Below are positions 33,246-45,166 of a stretch of 64,000 nt of DNA, in pieces. The notes under the pieces were generated by a model that saw only the letters and a program-made list of their open reading frames with translations, ran no database searches and was not told where the DNA came from. Both the position numbers and the translations under genes were made by a program. Location of the stretch: NCBI RefSeq assembly GCF_032854445.1, contig NC_088306.1, positions 13,015,386 to 13,079,385 of the forward strand, in the 5' to 3' direction. Numbering within the stretch: the first letter of the stretch is position 1; each line of letters starts with the position of its first letter. This stretch comes from Liolophura sinensis (taxonomy: Eukaryota > Mollusca > Polyplacophora > Chitonida > Chitonidae).

Positions 33246-36200
33246 GAGTGTCACGTTGTTCAGCTTTAGATGAATTTATTAAGAACAGCTACATTTATGT
33301 TAATCGTCTGATCTTTGAGTACGTGAGCGTTATTTTGTCCACATGCATGCAACTATAGTTTAACAGGCCCATTTTCACATTGCGTTAAAGTCTATTCACA
33401 GCAACGAGTGAGTTTGTCAAAAACTTCTCATAGTTACCCGCCTAGAAGCCATTGTGCACTCCCATGCAAACTCCCCTGCATGCCCCGTGGTTTTCTAGCT
33501 GATGAGTTTCTCAGAAAATTGAAGATATTTAAACCCTGACAGGAAAAAAAGAAAAGAAAAGAAGGAAGAGATTATTTTTCCATATTTCGATATTATTTCA
33601 TGCATATAACGATTAGCAACAGAAAAAGAGTGCATATTATTTTGCACGGTTTAAGTACTGGGCTCGAAAACTGTTCATTAGTTCCCTGTCATCGTACCTG
33701 GTTTCGTGTAACCGGAAGGGGTTTCTTTCAAAAATAACAACATATTTTATCCAACCTCTGAAGTTAGACTCTCAGTGTTAGCGAAAGGCAAAGCTGATGC
33801 CACTATCCCATCGATCTGATGCAAGTTCACAAACCACACACACACACAACTGTCTAGATACAAGTAGGTGTGTGGACAACGTCAGCATTGTTGTATTCGT
33901 CTAAGCGGAATACCAACGCTGTGGTTTTCACGTGGACATACCTTAACACGAAAGGTGACATTGCGCTTAGATCAAGGTATAATACACCCCAGATAAGATA
34001 TTCACTTGACTTTTAAAACACTTTCTTATAATTTTTACATTGTATTCACACACGGAGTGGAATTTTAAAGGGAAAGAAACATGAAAAATGAAGTAAGTAT
34101 CAGTAAAAAGAACACAAAAACGTGTCATTGACGCCAAATAATTTTGATGTTTTTCTAATGTACACATTGATGTAATGTACACATGTATGTGTATTTATAC
34201 ATACCTATGTAATCAATAACCTTACATGTAGATATTGGTTTGCTAACCACCAGTCCTCGTCTATAATTCCGTCGTGTACGGCATTTCCTCGTGGTCTCAC
34301 TATAACTGCGCGGTTACTGGTTGAATTGATAGTCAAATTACTTTGTTGTTGGTTATGAGGTAGTTTTAGGGATGGTTTTCAGTTGGTTATGGTGTACTTT
34401 TTGGTGGGCGTCTTGCAGATTGATGAGGTAACGGGCTCGCCAATTCGTTTTCTTCTCAATTTTAGATGATTTACGAAATGTGCCTGTGTTTAAAATAGCC
34501 TTATATATTTTTTATAACTTATTTTTATGTTCTCTATAAATGCCTATCGGTAGGCTAAGAAAAAATTTCTCGGACCCGTATACTTCAGTTCCAACATTCG
34601 CATACACACATTCGTACGCGAATTTTATTAACGACTGACCTTGGCTTTCCAGAGATGGAAATAAACATTAAATTGGTTTTGTCAGGTTCTATACGCAATA
34701 CAGTCTGTCGTCATGTGTTGAATGGTCACGTGATTTTGTATGACAGTACACAGGTGTGCGGTTCAATCTCAGCACGTGGGCATGTACATTTCAATAAAGA
34801 TATTGACATTTCGTCTTTCGGAGCAGCTAGGCTGTATTGATTTACCACAATTAATTTGCCTTGCCTTATACATACTGGAGGTTTATACTCGACATGAGCG
34901 ATCTTAAGAGACACAAATACCTCGGGCCGGGTCAGTCGAGGACAGACGTATATATACATATTTGTCTGTTCACCGGAATTCTCTCGGATCGTTATTTCAG
35001 TGAAATTCTTTCTACCACGGCTGGAATTTGAGCCCGTTGTTCTCAGTATCCTTATCAAGCCCTTGCTTTTGGTGGACAATGTTGTACAACTCGCTTTTGT
35101 CTGACAGCTGTGTCTACACAGAAAAACAGTACTAGTGAATCCAAATCTCTTCAACACGTTGTATATATAGGATGACATATCGGACTGTTGTGCTGCTGCC
35201 AGGAATCGGGTGGAAAAAGATCGACTCCAATTTTTACCTCTTCCAAAAACCGCGTATATAATTTTGGGCGACTTCGACGTTCTGCAGTTGTGACGGAGGA
35301 AAAGGTCATGCGCTGTGTTGACTGTCGGGCTATAACTGAATCCAGGAATGTGGAATGTTACACGAATATGAATTCAAAACACACACACATGTATAACTGT
35401 GTCGTCATTATTAAGGGAATACTAATAAGATGGAAGGCCAAGCTTTACACTAACAGTAAGATTGGTCATGAATGTGTTTGACAGATATCGATCATAAAGT
35501 GAAACAGACATCTAGGTGTGGTGAAATCAAGTTAGATGTTTGTACGCTGTTGTGCATGTGTCAAATCGATTTCAGTTTGTGGTCGCGGTTTTGTTATCCT
35601 GGCTTTATTAAGAGAGAGGCCTGACGTCAGGAGGTTAGCCGACGTCTTGACCAGGTCTCGTTACAAGTGAAGTATTGTTTGGTAACACCTAACTCAGCAA
35701 CCATGTCATGTTAAGTTGCATCCCCGAACAAAGAGTTATAAACTAGCACCACGTAGCTGACCAATCATGTGCTATTGACTGCCAGTTTTAATAGCTAATG
35801 GTGAGGCTTAACAACTGATGTTGAACGCGATCTTAAATCCTGACAACTAATGATTTAGGCTATTTGTATCAGTCAATCATTCATGAAATAAGTCATCAGC
35901 TCAAGCGGTACTGAATGATTTCCTGTCTGGGCAGTCATTCTTTCATTCGTCTGTCCTTCCAAACAGTCATTAATTCATCCATCTTGTCATTTGTGCGCAT
36001 ATCTGTGTCGGTCGTCACTTAGTTCAGGTGTCCTTACTTCACGAAAGCCTTCGGCTTATCCCAGACTCCCACTTGGCAAGCAGCGACCAGTGACGGAATG
36101 TTTTTTCTTCGACGAAAAAAAAAAAAGCTCAACGTCTTGCAATAAATTAAACGTGATTCAGCCGCCCATTCCAAAAACGTGCTACTCTTCTAGAATAAGG

Positions 36201-36441
36201 ATACTTTCCGAAGTGTTTGTTTCGCTGAAAGTCATCTCGACGGCCCGAGAACAAATTCCGGCTTGGGGTGAGCAAACGGTGCACAGCACTGTCAAAATAA
36301 CTCCAGTGACGCGGTGCCTAGGGGAATAAATAACCAATCATGTATGTGTGTAGTCACCCCGGAGAGAGTAACGGGTCGCGATCCGCCAAGTGCTCAGCGG
36401 CCATGGTGGACCTGTAATGTTACTGGAAAAACTGTTACAAT

Positions 36442-36633
36442 TTTTTAAAGAGTGTTGAAAGGCATTCAAATATCTGAATACTATGGTGTGTTTTATGAAC
36501 CATACTGACGGTATCTAGGAACTCTGACGTCACATTACATTTTGTTTCCTGATATTCACTAGAAGGAAGGATTTGTTGGGGACCTTTTATCAGTAATCTT
36601 TTACTCATAGGTAAAAGGAGTTATTCCGAAATT
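36442..36633 (+). repeat. inverted copy of the foldback element at 38905-39235
   Basis: About 192 bp, nearly identical to the reverse complement of 39034-39226 (shared GAGTGTTGAAAGGCATTCAA, TATCTAGGAACTCTGACGTC and TTTTACTCATAGGTAAAAGG). Only one half of the element is present here. Confidence 0.88.
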
Positions 36634-36741
36634 TAGTTAATCATTGATCAGAACATAATAACCTATTAAAATGCTGCTTCTATCCCGCGTTGCCAAAACT
36701 TGTATGTTGTTTCAAACATTTCATAGCAAAACTGTTGTGTT

Positions 36742-36962
36742 TAATTTACGTGTTTTATTGACGTTTTATGTCCAACTTCTGGATATTTCACTTTGTGTAT
36801 GACAAGCCGCGGCATCTCAGATGGAGCTCAATGTTTGGACGGTGCCTACTGGTCTACTGCTGGCTGGGCGGTGTCTGCAACTAGTTGCAAGGTGACCTCT
36901 GAAGGTGACCATATAAGTGAAAACTCCCTGAATATGGCGTTGAAGCAACAATTCATCAATCA
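36742..36962. repeat. two opposed SINE 3' ends
   Basis: The left end (36742-36790) reads as a minus-strand tail (TTATTGACGTTTTATGTCC then ATATTTCAC). The right end (36910-36962) reads as a plus-strand tail (CATATAAGTGAAAA, GAATATGGCGTTGAAGCAAC, ATCAATCAA). Both belong to the shared SINE 3' domain. The open frame at 36793-37176 overlaps them and is not supported as a gene. Confidence 0.5.
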
Positions 36963-38528
36963 AATGCCAGAAAACAAGGCGGTGAGATTTGCTGATGTAG
37001 GTGTTGTTGGACATAGCAAAGAAGCTGTGGGTACCAGTACTATTTTACAGTCACAACCCGGACTTTTCAACAGACAAAATCCACTGTTAAGTTCAAGAAC
37101 ACTGATGTGTATTTATATAAAATTTCAGCCACATCTGTACCCAGTGTCTGAGTCTGAGTCATCGACTAGTGGGTAAATGAAAACTCTGTGGACAGTTAAA
37201 CTCGTACGTCACCATGCATACAGAGCCCCTGTCTCAGGCGACGCAGGAAGAGACGCAGTATACCATTATATATTGATACACCCTGACCGAGAAATCCGAA
37301 TACGACATTTAGACGCTGATGAATGGTTATAAAAACTTTTTTGTTGTCGTTGGTTATAAATAGAGTGTACTCTATTAATTATTAATGCACAAGACGTATC
37401 TTGTACCTCGGAATATTCAGATGAAAAAATGTGGAGATGTAAAGCAGAGACGGGTGGGCCTTTGTACGGCTGTAAGGTTCTATGTATAGAACTACTCAGT
37501 GGCAAATCCCATGCCCTACTCCCACCTAACACAATGTCTGAGAACCGGGGACAGTGTAACAAATGACAAAGCCACGTCTGGCTAGTTTCAAAAAGTTTTT
37601 CAAAAGATCATTCAGTCCGCCGCATATGTCTTCTTTATTGAGTGAACGCTATGAGAGAATAACGCCTTTTTAAAACTGGACGGCACGGCAAAGACGGATA
37701 CAGTGTACGTACAACACAGTGCATTAAACCATACAGAAGACAACACTATAACCGGAAGGAGATTCTTATCACTGTGGATTTTCCTTTTTCCTCGCACTTT
37801 TTTTCTTTTTTGATATTTTGTTCACGATTAAACAAATAGAATGAAGCTGGTTAAATGCTAACGTGGGAAAAAAAACAGACGGGATATTTCGGCCTACGTC
37901 TATAGCTAAAAAGGGTAATTTTCTGATTTGGACAATACGTATAAGAAACAAAAAAAAACAACTTTTTTTCCCTTATATACACATATACTGATAGTCGCCT
38001 GTAACTGTATGAGGCAGTCCACAAACAAGCTAACATGGACTCGATTAAAGAGGCTATAAACCAGAGATTTCTGTAAAAAATTAGAAATATTCCCTGTCTA
38101 ATCAAATCAGATTTTCTGTAGTTACCGAGATAGCTCAAATTCAGAAGTCTTTCACTAAATATCTCAAGCTGGTCGCATTTGAATAAAGTTCTGATGAGAC
38201 CAGCTTTATAAATTTGGGAACTTTATTGGCGATTTTTCAGTAAATCAAAAGTAACTGCAAAAATTAGACTGGATTTACACGGATCGATTTTGGCAAAAAA
38301 AACGTCTCTGCTATAGACCCTCTTTATTACTCTCCTGTGAGTTTACATGAACATGTAAGAAATCCTTCCAAACGTTTTCACTATCAGGGTGGGTTCCAGT
38401 TTCGACTTTCTGACCACGACACTTCTGTAGGTATGGACTCGTCCACATGACAGGTTTTAAGTGGTTCTAACTATACCGGGAAATGGTTCTTCAGGGAACA
38501 ATATAAACAGTTTATTAAGTTAACTAAA

Positions 38529-38641
38529 TATTTATTTCATTCGCTTTTTACGTCGTATTCAAGAATATTTCACTTAAACGACGGCCACCAGCATTATGGT
38601 GGGAGGAAACCGGGCATAGCCTGGAGGAAACCCACAACTAT
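38529..38641 (-). repeat. SINE family A, 3' part
   Basis: TATTTATTTCATTCG tail, TTACGTCGTATTCAAGAATA, CAGCATTATGGTGGGAGGAA and CCTGGAGGAAACCCACAAC. Confidence 0.85.
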
Positions 38642-38904
38642 TACTTAAATAAGTACCGTTATAGCCGTTATTATGCACTAAATGTTGGCTTATACTTCAG
38701 GTATGCATCTGCCATAATCAAGAATACAAACTAATCACATGACATAATTGAGCTTATTTAATCGTAAATTCAATGTAATATAGTAGAATAGCAGAAATAT
38801 CTTCTTACCCTTGACAACGAATATGTTTTCCGGTTATACGTAGTGAAAAGGAAAAGACTTTCAAAAATGGACGTAGGTATCACTAAATACATAACTTTTT
38901 TTTT

Positions 38905-39235
38905 TCGATTTTTGGGAAAAGAGTTAAAGGCACTCAAACATTTGAATTGTGAGGTGGTCTTTCAAAACCATACTTTCAGAGATTAGGAACTCTGGCGACA
39001 CACGAAATTTATCCCACTCTAACCACGACACTGAATTTCGGAATAACTCCTTTTACCTATGAGTAAAAGATTACTGATAGAAGGTCCCCAACAAATCCTT
39101 CCTTCTGGTGAATATCAGGAAACAAAATGTAATGTGACGTCAGAGTTCCTAGATACCGTCAGTGTGGTTCATAAAACACACCATAGTATTCAGATATTTG
39201 AATGCCTTTCAACACTCTTAAAAAAGTCTAGGGAA
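38905..39235. repeat. foldback (MITE-like) element with about 105-bp arms
   Basis: The left part (about 38922-39010) and the reverse complement of the right part (about 39120-39230) share GAGTT(G)AAAGGCA.TCAAA, AACCATACT and AGGAACTCTG. The element can therefore fold on itself, and its right portion is duplicated in inverted orientation at 36442-36633. Confidence 0.7.
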
Positions 39236-39593
39236 ATAAATGAAAGTATTTCAGTTACGCATAGTTTTCACTTGTCTGTATGTTGAACCTTACTTCATAT
39301 TTTAGCTTTCTTTTACTTTACTGCACTTAGTACATATATGGCAATGAGTCAACGTACGGCAAGGCAAATTCATGGTCACACAAACAAGCATATTTCATAA
39401 AAAAAGAAAGTCCTAATATATACACACTTTTTAATCAATAAACATTATGATTCTTGTCATGAGGTCAAAGTGTCCTTTATGCCTATATTTTTTAAATTTC
39501 CCTATAGCTTAGAATACTTGCGTTTGATTCACAACTACAGTTTCGTATAATCGACATTGCACGTAATTCCTTCCACATTGCGTTCACGATGAG

Positions 39594-39610
39594 ATACATA
39601 CATATATACA

Positions 39611-39644
<34 letters not shown>

Positions 39645-39647
39645 CAT
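39594..39647. repeat. (ATAC)n microsatellite
   Basis: About twelve CATA units with ATATA interruptions. Confidence 0.95.
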
Positions 39648-40899
39648 GCGGTTTGATTCATGTACAGAAAGAACGGATTGATTTTAAATTTATAGCACGC
39701 ATTAAAACAAAAAATCCTTTCAAGCCCAAATATTGCGGTAAATCCCGCAATACACAACGAAGTAAATTACTTCAGGCATATACTTGCTACATGCGAAACA
39801 AATCTTAAGACTTATGACCAGTGGGCAACTTACTTCTAATTAACGGGCCTAAAGAGACCGATGTGTTAAATACGCTAAGTCATGACACATTTTATAATGA
39901 GCTGCCGTTGATCTTGTAATTACTGGTTAAATGTGTGAAATTATCTGTGACTTTGTTGGCGTTTTTCACAAAAGCGTATTATAACTGTAGATAATCAGCA
40001 CTCAGCTGCACTAGTTATGATTTTATCTGACATCATCAGCTATTAGAGCAAACTGCTTAACACAACATTTTGATGTCAGGCTTTTCGGGTTCAGTACATT
40101 CGCCATTCACCTCAACCACAGTACATAATGTCAAAATAGACACAAAAATTTATCACCAACTAATGTACCAAGCAAGCATCACCTCTAGCATATATATACT
40201 TATGACACAAAAGCGTCTGAAAAGTCAAGCTTTCAAATCCACTTCTCATCGTTCAAAAAATAGCGTAAACAGAAAATTCAACAAATTACCAAAGCTTAGA
40301 AACAGCCCATAGCAATACAATCCTGCATTAAGAGTAAATCAATATTCAGTGATTGGAGAGAGTAAAAAAATATAAATATACCACGAAAATTTTCTTGAGA
40401 AAACCTAGATCTATACGGCTCACGAATTTAAGGCCTTTTTTAAATTTCAAGCTGCCAAAGAATCCGTTTCCTTCAAGCGTGGCACAAGTTGATACTGGTA
40501 TCTACATGAAAATCATCCGCGACAGGCACATAACCCACACCACGGAGCACACAACATCGATGAGAGTAATACAAGTCATGCATGTAAGTAGGCGTCAGAT
40601 CCCCCACAACAATTGACAACTTAACAGCTGTCACGTGAAGCTTTCCCAAATCAGTCTTTGGGGTGGAGGCTATTCGATATGTTGGAGACCAGTGAAAACT
40701 ATGCCTGACTGTACCAAACCTTTTTTGTCAGAAAGCTAATCTCAATCAAATCCATAAATTCTATGGTAGTCTGTTTGAGACAAACACGGATAGTGAAAAG
40801 CACAAAGTTATTTTGTGTATATTACGGGAAAAACGTTCGTATGAGTTCTATCCAGATATGAGTAAGTGTCATTTATATACGTATATGACGCCTTCGATA

Positions 40900-41026
40900 C
40901 ATGATTTGGCGTCACTATGTTTACATCCATCAATATACATATATGATGTGACGTCACTGTGTTTACCACCATCAATATATGATGTGACGTCAGTGTTTAC
41001 TGCCATCAGTATATGATGTGACGTCA
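40900..41026. repeat. short tandem repeat, units carrying CRE palindromes
   Basis: Three copies of ATATGATGTGACGTCA, spaced 36 and 34 bp apart, carry the full CRE palindrome TGACGTCA at 40949, 40985 and 41019. A degenerate fourth (GGCGTCACTATG) is at about 40906. It ends about 140 bp downstream of the FAM43 stop codon. Confidence 0.8.
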
Positions 41027-41164
41027 TTTTCCTCAGTCATATAATGATGCTTACATTTTAAAGATAAATTCCTGATCAAGGTCTACAATCTACGTCACTT
41101 CCGGGCGAGGTAAAAGTCACACATCAAATTTCATTTTTCATTCGCATGGCTTATTAAGTTTTTG

Positions 41165-41992
41165 TCACACCATGACGAGTCCCCCTGAATTCCGATCTGC
41201 AGCTGTCGGTTGTTTCGGGGCTGAGGGGCTGGGTGCCTGTGTGCATCCATCTCCTGCTAGGGCTTCTTGCACCCGGTCATCGTGACGTATCGCTTCCAAT
41301 TGCACTGGGTCTATGATGGCATTATTTTCCGTTACCGACTCGTCGTCTCTGCTCGGCTCGTCCTCCATGGAACTCTCATCGTGGGTTATGTTAAGAGACT
41401 TGTCTTCTTGGCTGCTGAGATCGTTATGAGTGTGTTCGCCCGCACTGCTCGGCCTGGTCTCTGGACCTTGTGGAGTTTGCTTAGACTTACCGCTGCCACT
41501 TCTCCCTGACCCATGGGTAGACGACGAGCTCTTTTTACGCTGAATCCTTTTTTTATCGGCCTTCCATTCTTTGTAGGCGATTTGAAAAGCCCTGGACAGC
41601 ACTAGTGCCATTGCCCTGGCTTTTTCCAGTGAGCTACATAACACAACGTGACATTTGATTTTGTTGCTCTCGACAGACTTTGAAATCCATGAAAATATCT
41701 TGACATTAATGTCACTATCGGCATTACAATAAGAAATATCCTCGATTGGGAATTTAATCCCAGGATCGTCTTTTTTCTCCAAGTCTCTTACACAAATGCC
41801 CGAGGGGCTGATAGTTACTGATACTCGCCTCATTTCGCTTTCATCCTGGGCACTATCCCATATTTTCTGAACGGGTGCCCTGGTACAACCTCGCCCGCTG
41901 GCAACAAACGTCTCCGTGCTGCCGACATAGCGTACGTAAAACACAGGAGATCCCGGTGTTATGTCAACGCTTGATTTCTTCCGTCCAAACAT
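41165..41992 (-). CDS. FAM43A/B-like PID (PTB) domain protein, single exon
   Basis: 275 residues, ATG at 41992-41990, TGA at 41167-41165. Residues about 15-150 form a phosphotyrosine-interaction (PID/PTB) domain of FAM43 type: FYVRYVGSTETFVASGRGCT, VQKIWD, SVTISPSGICV, EDISYCNADS, KIFSWISK, CHVVLCSSLEKARAMAL. These align with vertebrate FAM43A (YTVLYLGNATT, GDGCTD, KIWS, RVTYCVADA, KVFAWVYRH, CHAVLVSKPEKAQAMALLL). A basic stretch (KADKKRIQRKK) follows, then an acidic, Ser-rich, low-complexity C-terminus (SSMEDEPSRDDESV) with no recognised motif. Vertebrate FAM43 genes are also short and intronless; human FAM43A is longer (423 aa). PTB domains bind NPxY-type peptides or phospholipids; the partner of FAM43 is not known to me. 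No frame damage is seen. Orthology to FAM43A or FAM43B is not resolved. Confidence 0.9.
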   Translation of the reverse strand: MFGRKKSSVDITPGSPVFYVRYVGSTETFVASGRGCTRAPVQKIWDSAQDESEMRRVSVTISPSGICVRDLEKKDDPGIKFPIEDISYCNADSDINVKIFSWISKSVESNKIKCHVVLCSSLEKARAMALVLSRAFQIAYKEWKADKKRIQRKKSSSSTHGSGRSGSGKSKQTPQGPETRPSSAGEHTHNDLSSQEDKSLNITHDESSMEDEPSRDDESVTENNAIIDPVQLEAIRHDDRVQEALAGDGCTQAPSPSAPKQPTAADRNSGGLVMV

Positions 41993-43794
41993 AATCCGCT
42001 GTTTTGCCTTTGGTTACAGTTAAATATCGCAGCACACAAAACAGCAAGTTCTCTTTTCCGTGGGGTTCTACCACTGGTACAAAACGTGTTGGTAGATTGC
42101 TATATCGTCTATATTGGGTGATATGTGAAGCCTATACGTAAGGCCTTACATGCAGGTAGTCGCTATGCGCCGTGTGGCGGATTCAATGCAGCTGTTTTTT
42201 GCTACGTACAAGCGTCGGTGTCAGTTTCCTCGTGTGAACTCGGCCTTGAATGTTTTCGTTCCATTGATGTCCGTTTCACGCCGCTTCTTGGAGATAAAAA
42301 CTGTTGATAAGAAGGCTTGTTTGAGCAACACCTCGACGTAATCCCAGTGTCAACCTTAGTTATCGACTGTGTTCAGATGGCCTGGGGCGGCTTGTCGCCC
42401 GGTGGGGCAGCGCGCGGACAAGACTGGACTCGTCCCGTATAGCTAACACCGCTGCAGTCACTCCACACCAATGATCGATTTTTGTCTCCAGGTATCAACC
42501 GGTCACGTGATCACGGAGCAGCGCTCAAAAGCGAGTTGTTGGCAAATGACGGAGGGGTAGAAATACCTGTCTTCTCTCCAAGGCTTTTGTCACCACGTCA
42601 CCGAAAAGTGCTCCTCCAGCAGACGAAATGGAGACAACGATCACCTGTATCTGCTGTCAGAGCAATTATTAAGTCGCATGTAGTCGGTCTGCATATATCG
42701 TGATGAAATGCCAGGACGTCCGATCGTACGGCAACATCACACTGAAACGGTGTGAACGCAAAGGAGTAGATATAAAACACACGTGTGTCATAACGTGTGG
42801 CCAGTTGACTGCACAGGCTAGGTAAAATACAGGCCCGATTATAAATATGTAGGCGAACTGGTGAATCAGCAGTCTGTTCAGTTATTCCAGTTCAATGCCT
42901 GTATAATTATCCCAAGCTAAACAAGAACATGAAATTCAAATCCGTTATGATACAGATTTATTACTGATAATAGTCGCTGCATATACACTTACAGCTGGCT
43001 TGCATACTACATGCACGTGCTTGTGTATCATCACGAGGGTATATATATATATATACCTCCGTGGTGTCATCAAGCTGGAGGTCAAGTTTCTAAATTTGAA
43101 AATCTCGTTGCTTCTTTTCTTGGCGTTCATTAGAGGATTTTTCTCTTTTTTTTCAGTTCAGAAACAGTGCTATGAAAATACAGAAACACCTGGCTATAAA
43201 ACATTCAATATGTGATACACAGGTATAACGTTGTAGAGTAAAACGTAACCTTTGCGCTATCACTAATATTACTTTCCATGGGTTTCCATGGAGGTATACA
43301 AATATACCACCTCTAAGACAAAAGCTTTGATCGTGTTAACTAAATTCGCGCAAATCGTTCATCCCCTACACCTGGACATACCATGTTTCATTACGTCTCA
43401 TTATACCCTCTACGACCACGCGGTTACTGGATAATAATAAAGTCAATAACCCAGTACTGTAATTCTTCAACCTTTTTGCACATAAATTGCAAGGTGCATA
43501 AAATGCGCTAAAAGTTGCTCTTTCATATGCGAAGAGGTTGAGTGATTAGGGCATATGAGTGACTTCATAACCTAACTTCCCGGCGCACTGTGACAGGTGA
43601 TTGATGTATGTCACCTTGATATATTCATGCGGCCATATCGACGCTGTATTGAATGTATTGCTATCGCATGACGTCACTTTCATGGATTTTCATGGATGGA
43701 AGGAATGTTTGGTTATTGCTTTACTTCGCCTAGAAAGAATTTCCTGCGATATTTTGTCGTTAAGTTTAATTGTTAGACAAAAGATTGGTTTTCC

Positions 43795-44150
43795 TAGTTC
43801 AGGAATCCGCTTCGGGACGGGTAAATCCAGGATCAATCCTTGATCGAGTCACACCTAAGACTTTAAAAGAGGAAGTTGTAACTTCCTCGCTTGGCGTCCA
43901 GCATGAAGGGGACAGTGCAACGACTGGTTGACCCGTATCAGTATAATGGCTCGGGCGGGGCGGCTTACTTGCCTTCGGCAAGTCGTCTCAGTGAAGCAGC
44001 ACTAAATAAAAGAGCGGTGGAAATTCGTCCTGCAACAAGGAGGCACATTACACGTACATGCACCCTAAAGATTCCTTCGTCGTCATATGACTGAAAAATT
44101 GTTGAATACGACGTTAAAACCCCAAGCACTCACTCATTCACTCACCCATA
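43795..44150 (+). repeat. SINE family B, near full length
   Basis: Inverted copy of 10808-11155: AAGAGGAAGTTGTAACTTCC, AGCATGAAGGGGACAGT, GTATCAGTATAATGGCTCGG, the 3' domain CGTCGTCATATGACTGAAAA and an ACTC-type tail. Confidence 0.85.
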
Positions 44151-44249
44151 GTTCAGAACACCAAAGAGTGTTTCCACTCCGCATTTTTTTGTTTCTGTTT
44201 TCCTTTAATTTTATCATTCATGTTTTCGGTAATGACAAAAATAAATTAT

Positions 44250-44493
44250 GGTGGGCCTCCGTGGCCGAGGTGGTTAGCATGCCAACCTGGCGTAATGACC
44301 CTGGAGCTTCTCACCAATGCGGTCGCTGTGAGTCCAACTCATGCTGACTTCCTCACCGACCGTATGTGGGAAGATCTTGCAGCAACCTGCGGACGGTCAT
44401 GCGGTTTCATTCCACCATAATGTTGCCGTCGTATAAGTGAAACATTCTTGGATACAGCATAAATCACCAATCAAATAAATAAATAAATAAATA
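44250..44493 (+). repeat. SINE family A, full length
   Basis: The most complete copy in the window: tRNA-like head (GGGCCTCCGTGGCCGAGGTGG, then GTGAGTCCAACTC in B-box position), body (GTGGGAAGATCTTGCAGC, CAACCTGCGGACGGTCAT), 3' domain (GCCGTCGTATAAGTGAAACA) and (AAAT)n tail. The head is not a functional tRNA gene, since the cloverleaf is incomplete. Confidence 0.9.
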
Positions 44494-44591
44494 TTAAACG
44501 TTACATCTTAAGGTATTAAAACTACTCCAATATTATACTTATTGCCATGTGAGACGATCATGTCACACAAATGCTAAAAACATGCTACTAT

Positions 44592-44790
44592 TTTGTCATC
44601 TGAATACATCTAGAACCTGAAACCATAAGTCCACATCTGCTACCTTGAGCTATAAATCCACATCTACAACCTGAAACCATAAGTCCACATCTGCTACCTT
44701 GAGCTATAAATCCACATCTACAACCTGAAACCATAAGTCCACATCTGCTACCTTGAGCTATAAATCCACATCTACAACCTCGAACCATAA
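44592..44790. repeat. minisatellite, 54-bp unit made of two 27-bp halves
   Basis: Three and a half copies of a unit in which ACCATAAGTCCACATCTGCT alternates with GCTATAAATCCACATCTACA. The halves are themselves related, so the array is a higher-order dimer. The Cys/Arg-rich open frame on the minus strand is a by-product. Confidence 0.92.
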
Positions 44791-45120
44791 GTGAAATGAA
44801 ATGGTTTTAAAGTATGTAAATTACGATTTCCACGCAATATGCATTGTTAGGGTTCTCATTTTTGGACAATAGTTGTCCATTTCAGAGATATCTAGGTCTC
44901 ACTTTTGGACAATGGTCGTCCATTTTAAAAGCATATAGTTCAGACTTTTGAGCTGTTTTCCTTTTCAGGGAAACCTAGGTGTAGGTCTTAATTTTAGAAT
45001 GTTATCAATTTTGAGAAAACATGTAGCACTGGCGAGTACACGCTACAATTAACAAGTTAATTCGATCACCAATATCTTACACAGAATGTTTCCACATTAT
45101 ACTGCTTTAAGCATATATTA

Positions 45121-45166
45121 TATTTATTTATTCCATTGATGTTTTACGCCGTATTCAAGAATATCT
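45121..45166 (-). repeat. SINE family A tail fragment
   Basis: TATTTATTTATTCC then GATGTTTTACGCCGTATTC; only the last 45 bp of the element. Confidence 0.75.

Larger units (their letters stand above)
30301..41164. other. gene-free stretch upstream of FAM43's 3' end
   Basis: About 10.9 kb with no recognised exon. It holds dispersed, tandem and foldback repeats listed separately. Open frames at 34726-35178 (minus) and 35991-36329 (plus) are long but unrecognised; they share a short related segment (EVFVSLK) with a nearby B-box-like GAACAAATTCC or GCTCAAATTCC, so they probably belong to another old tRNA-derived repeat. Confidence 0.5.

Noticed and set aside
34726-35178. 150-residue minus-strand open frame as a gene
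   Set aside because: No recognised motif. Part of it is shared with the frame at 35991-36329 next to a B-box-like sequence, so an old repeat is more likely.
44250-44325. tRNA gene
   Set aside because: Only A- and B-box-like motifs are present and the cloverleaf is not complete. The sequence continues into the SINE body and tail, like the other family A copies.
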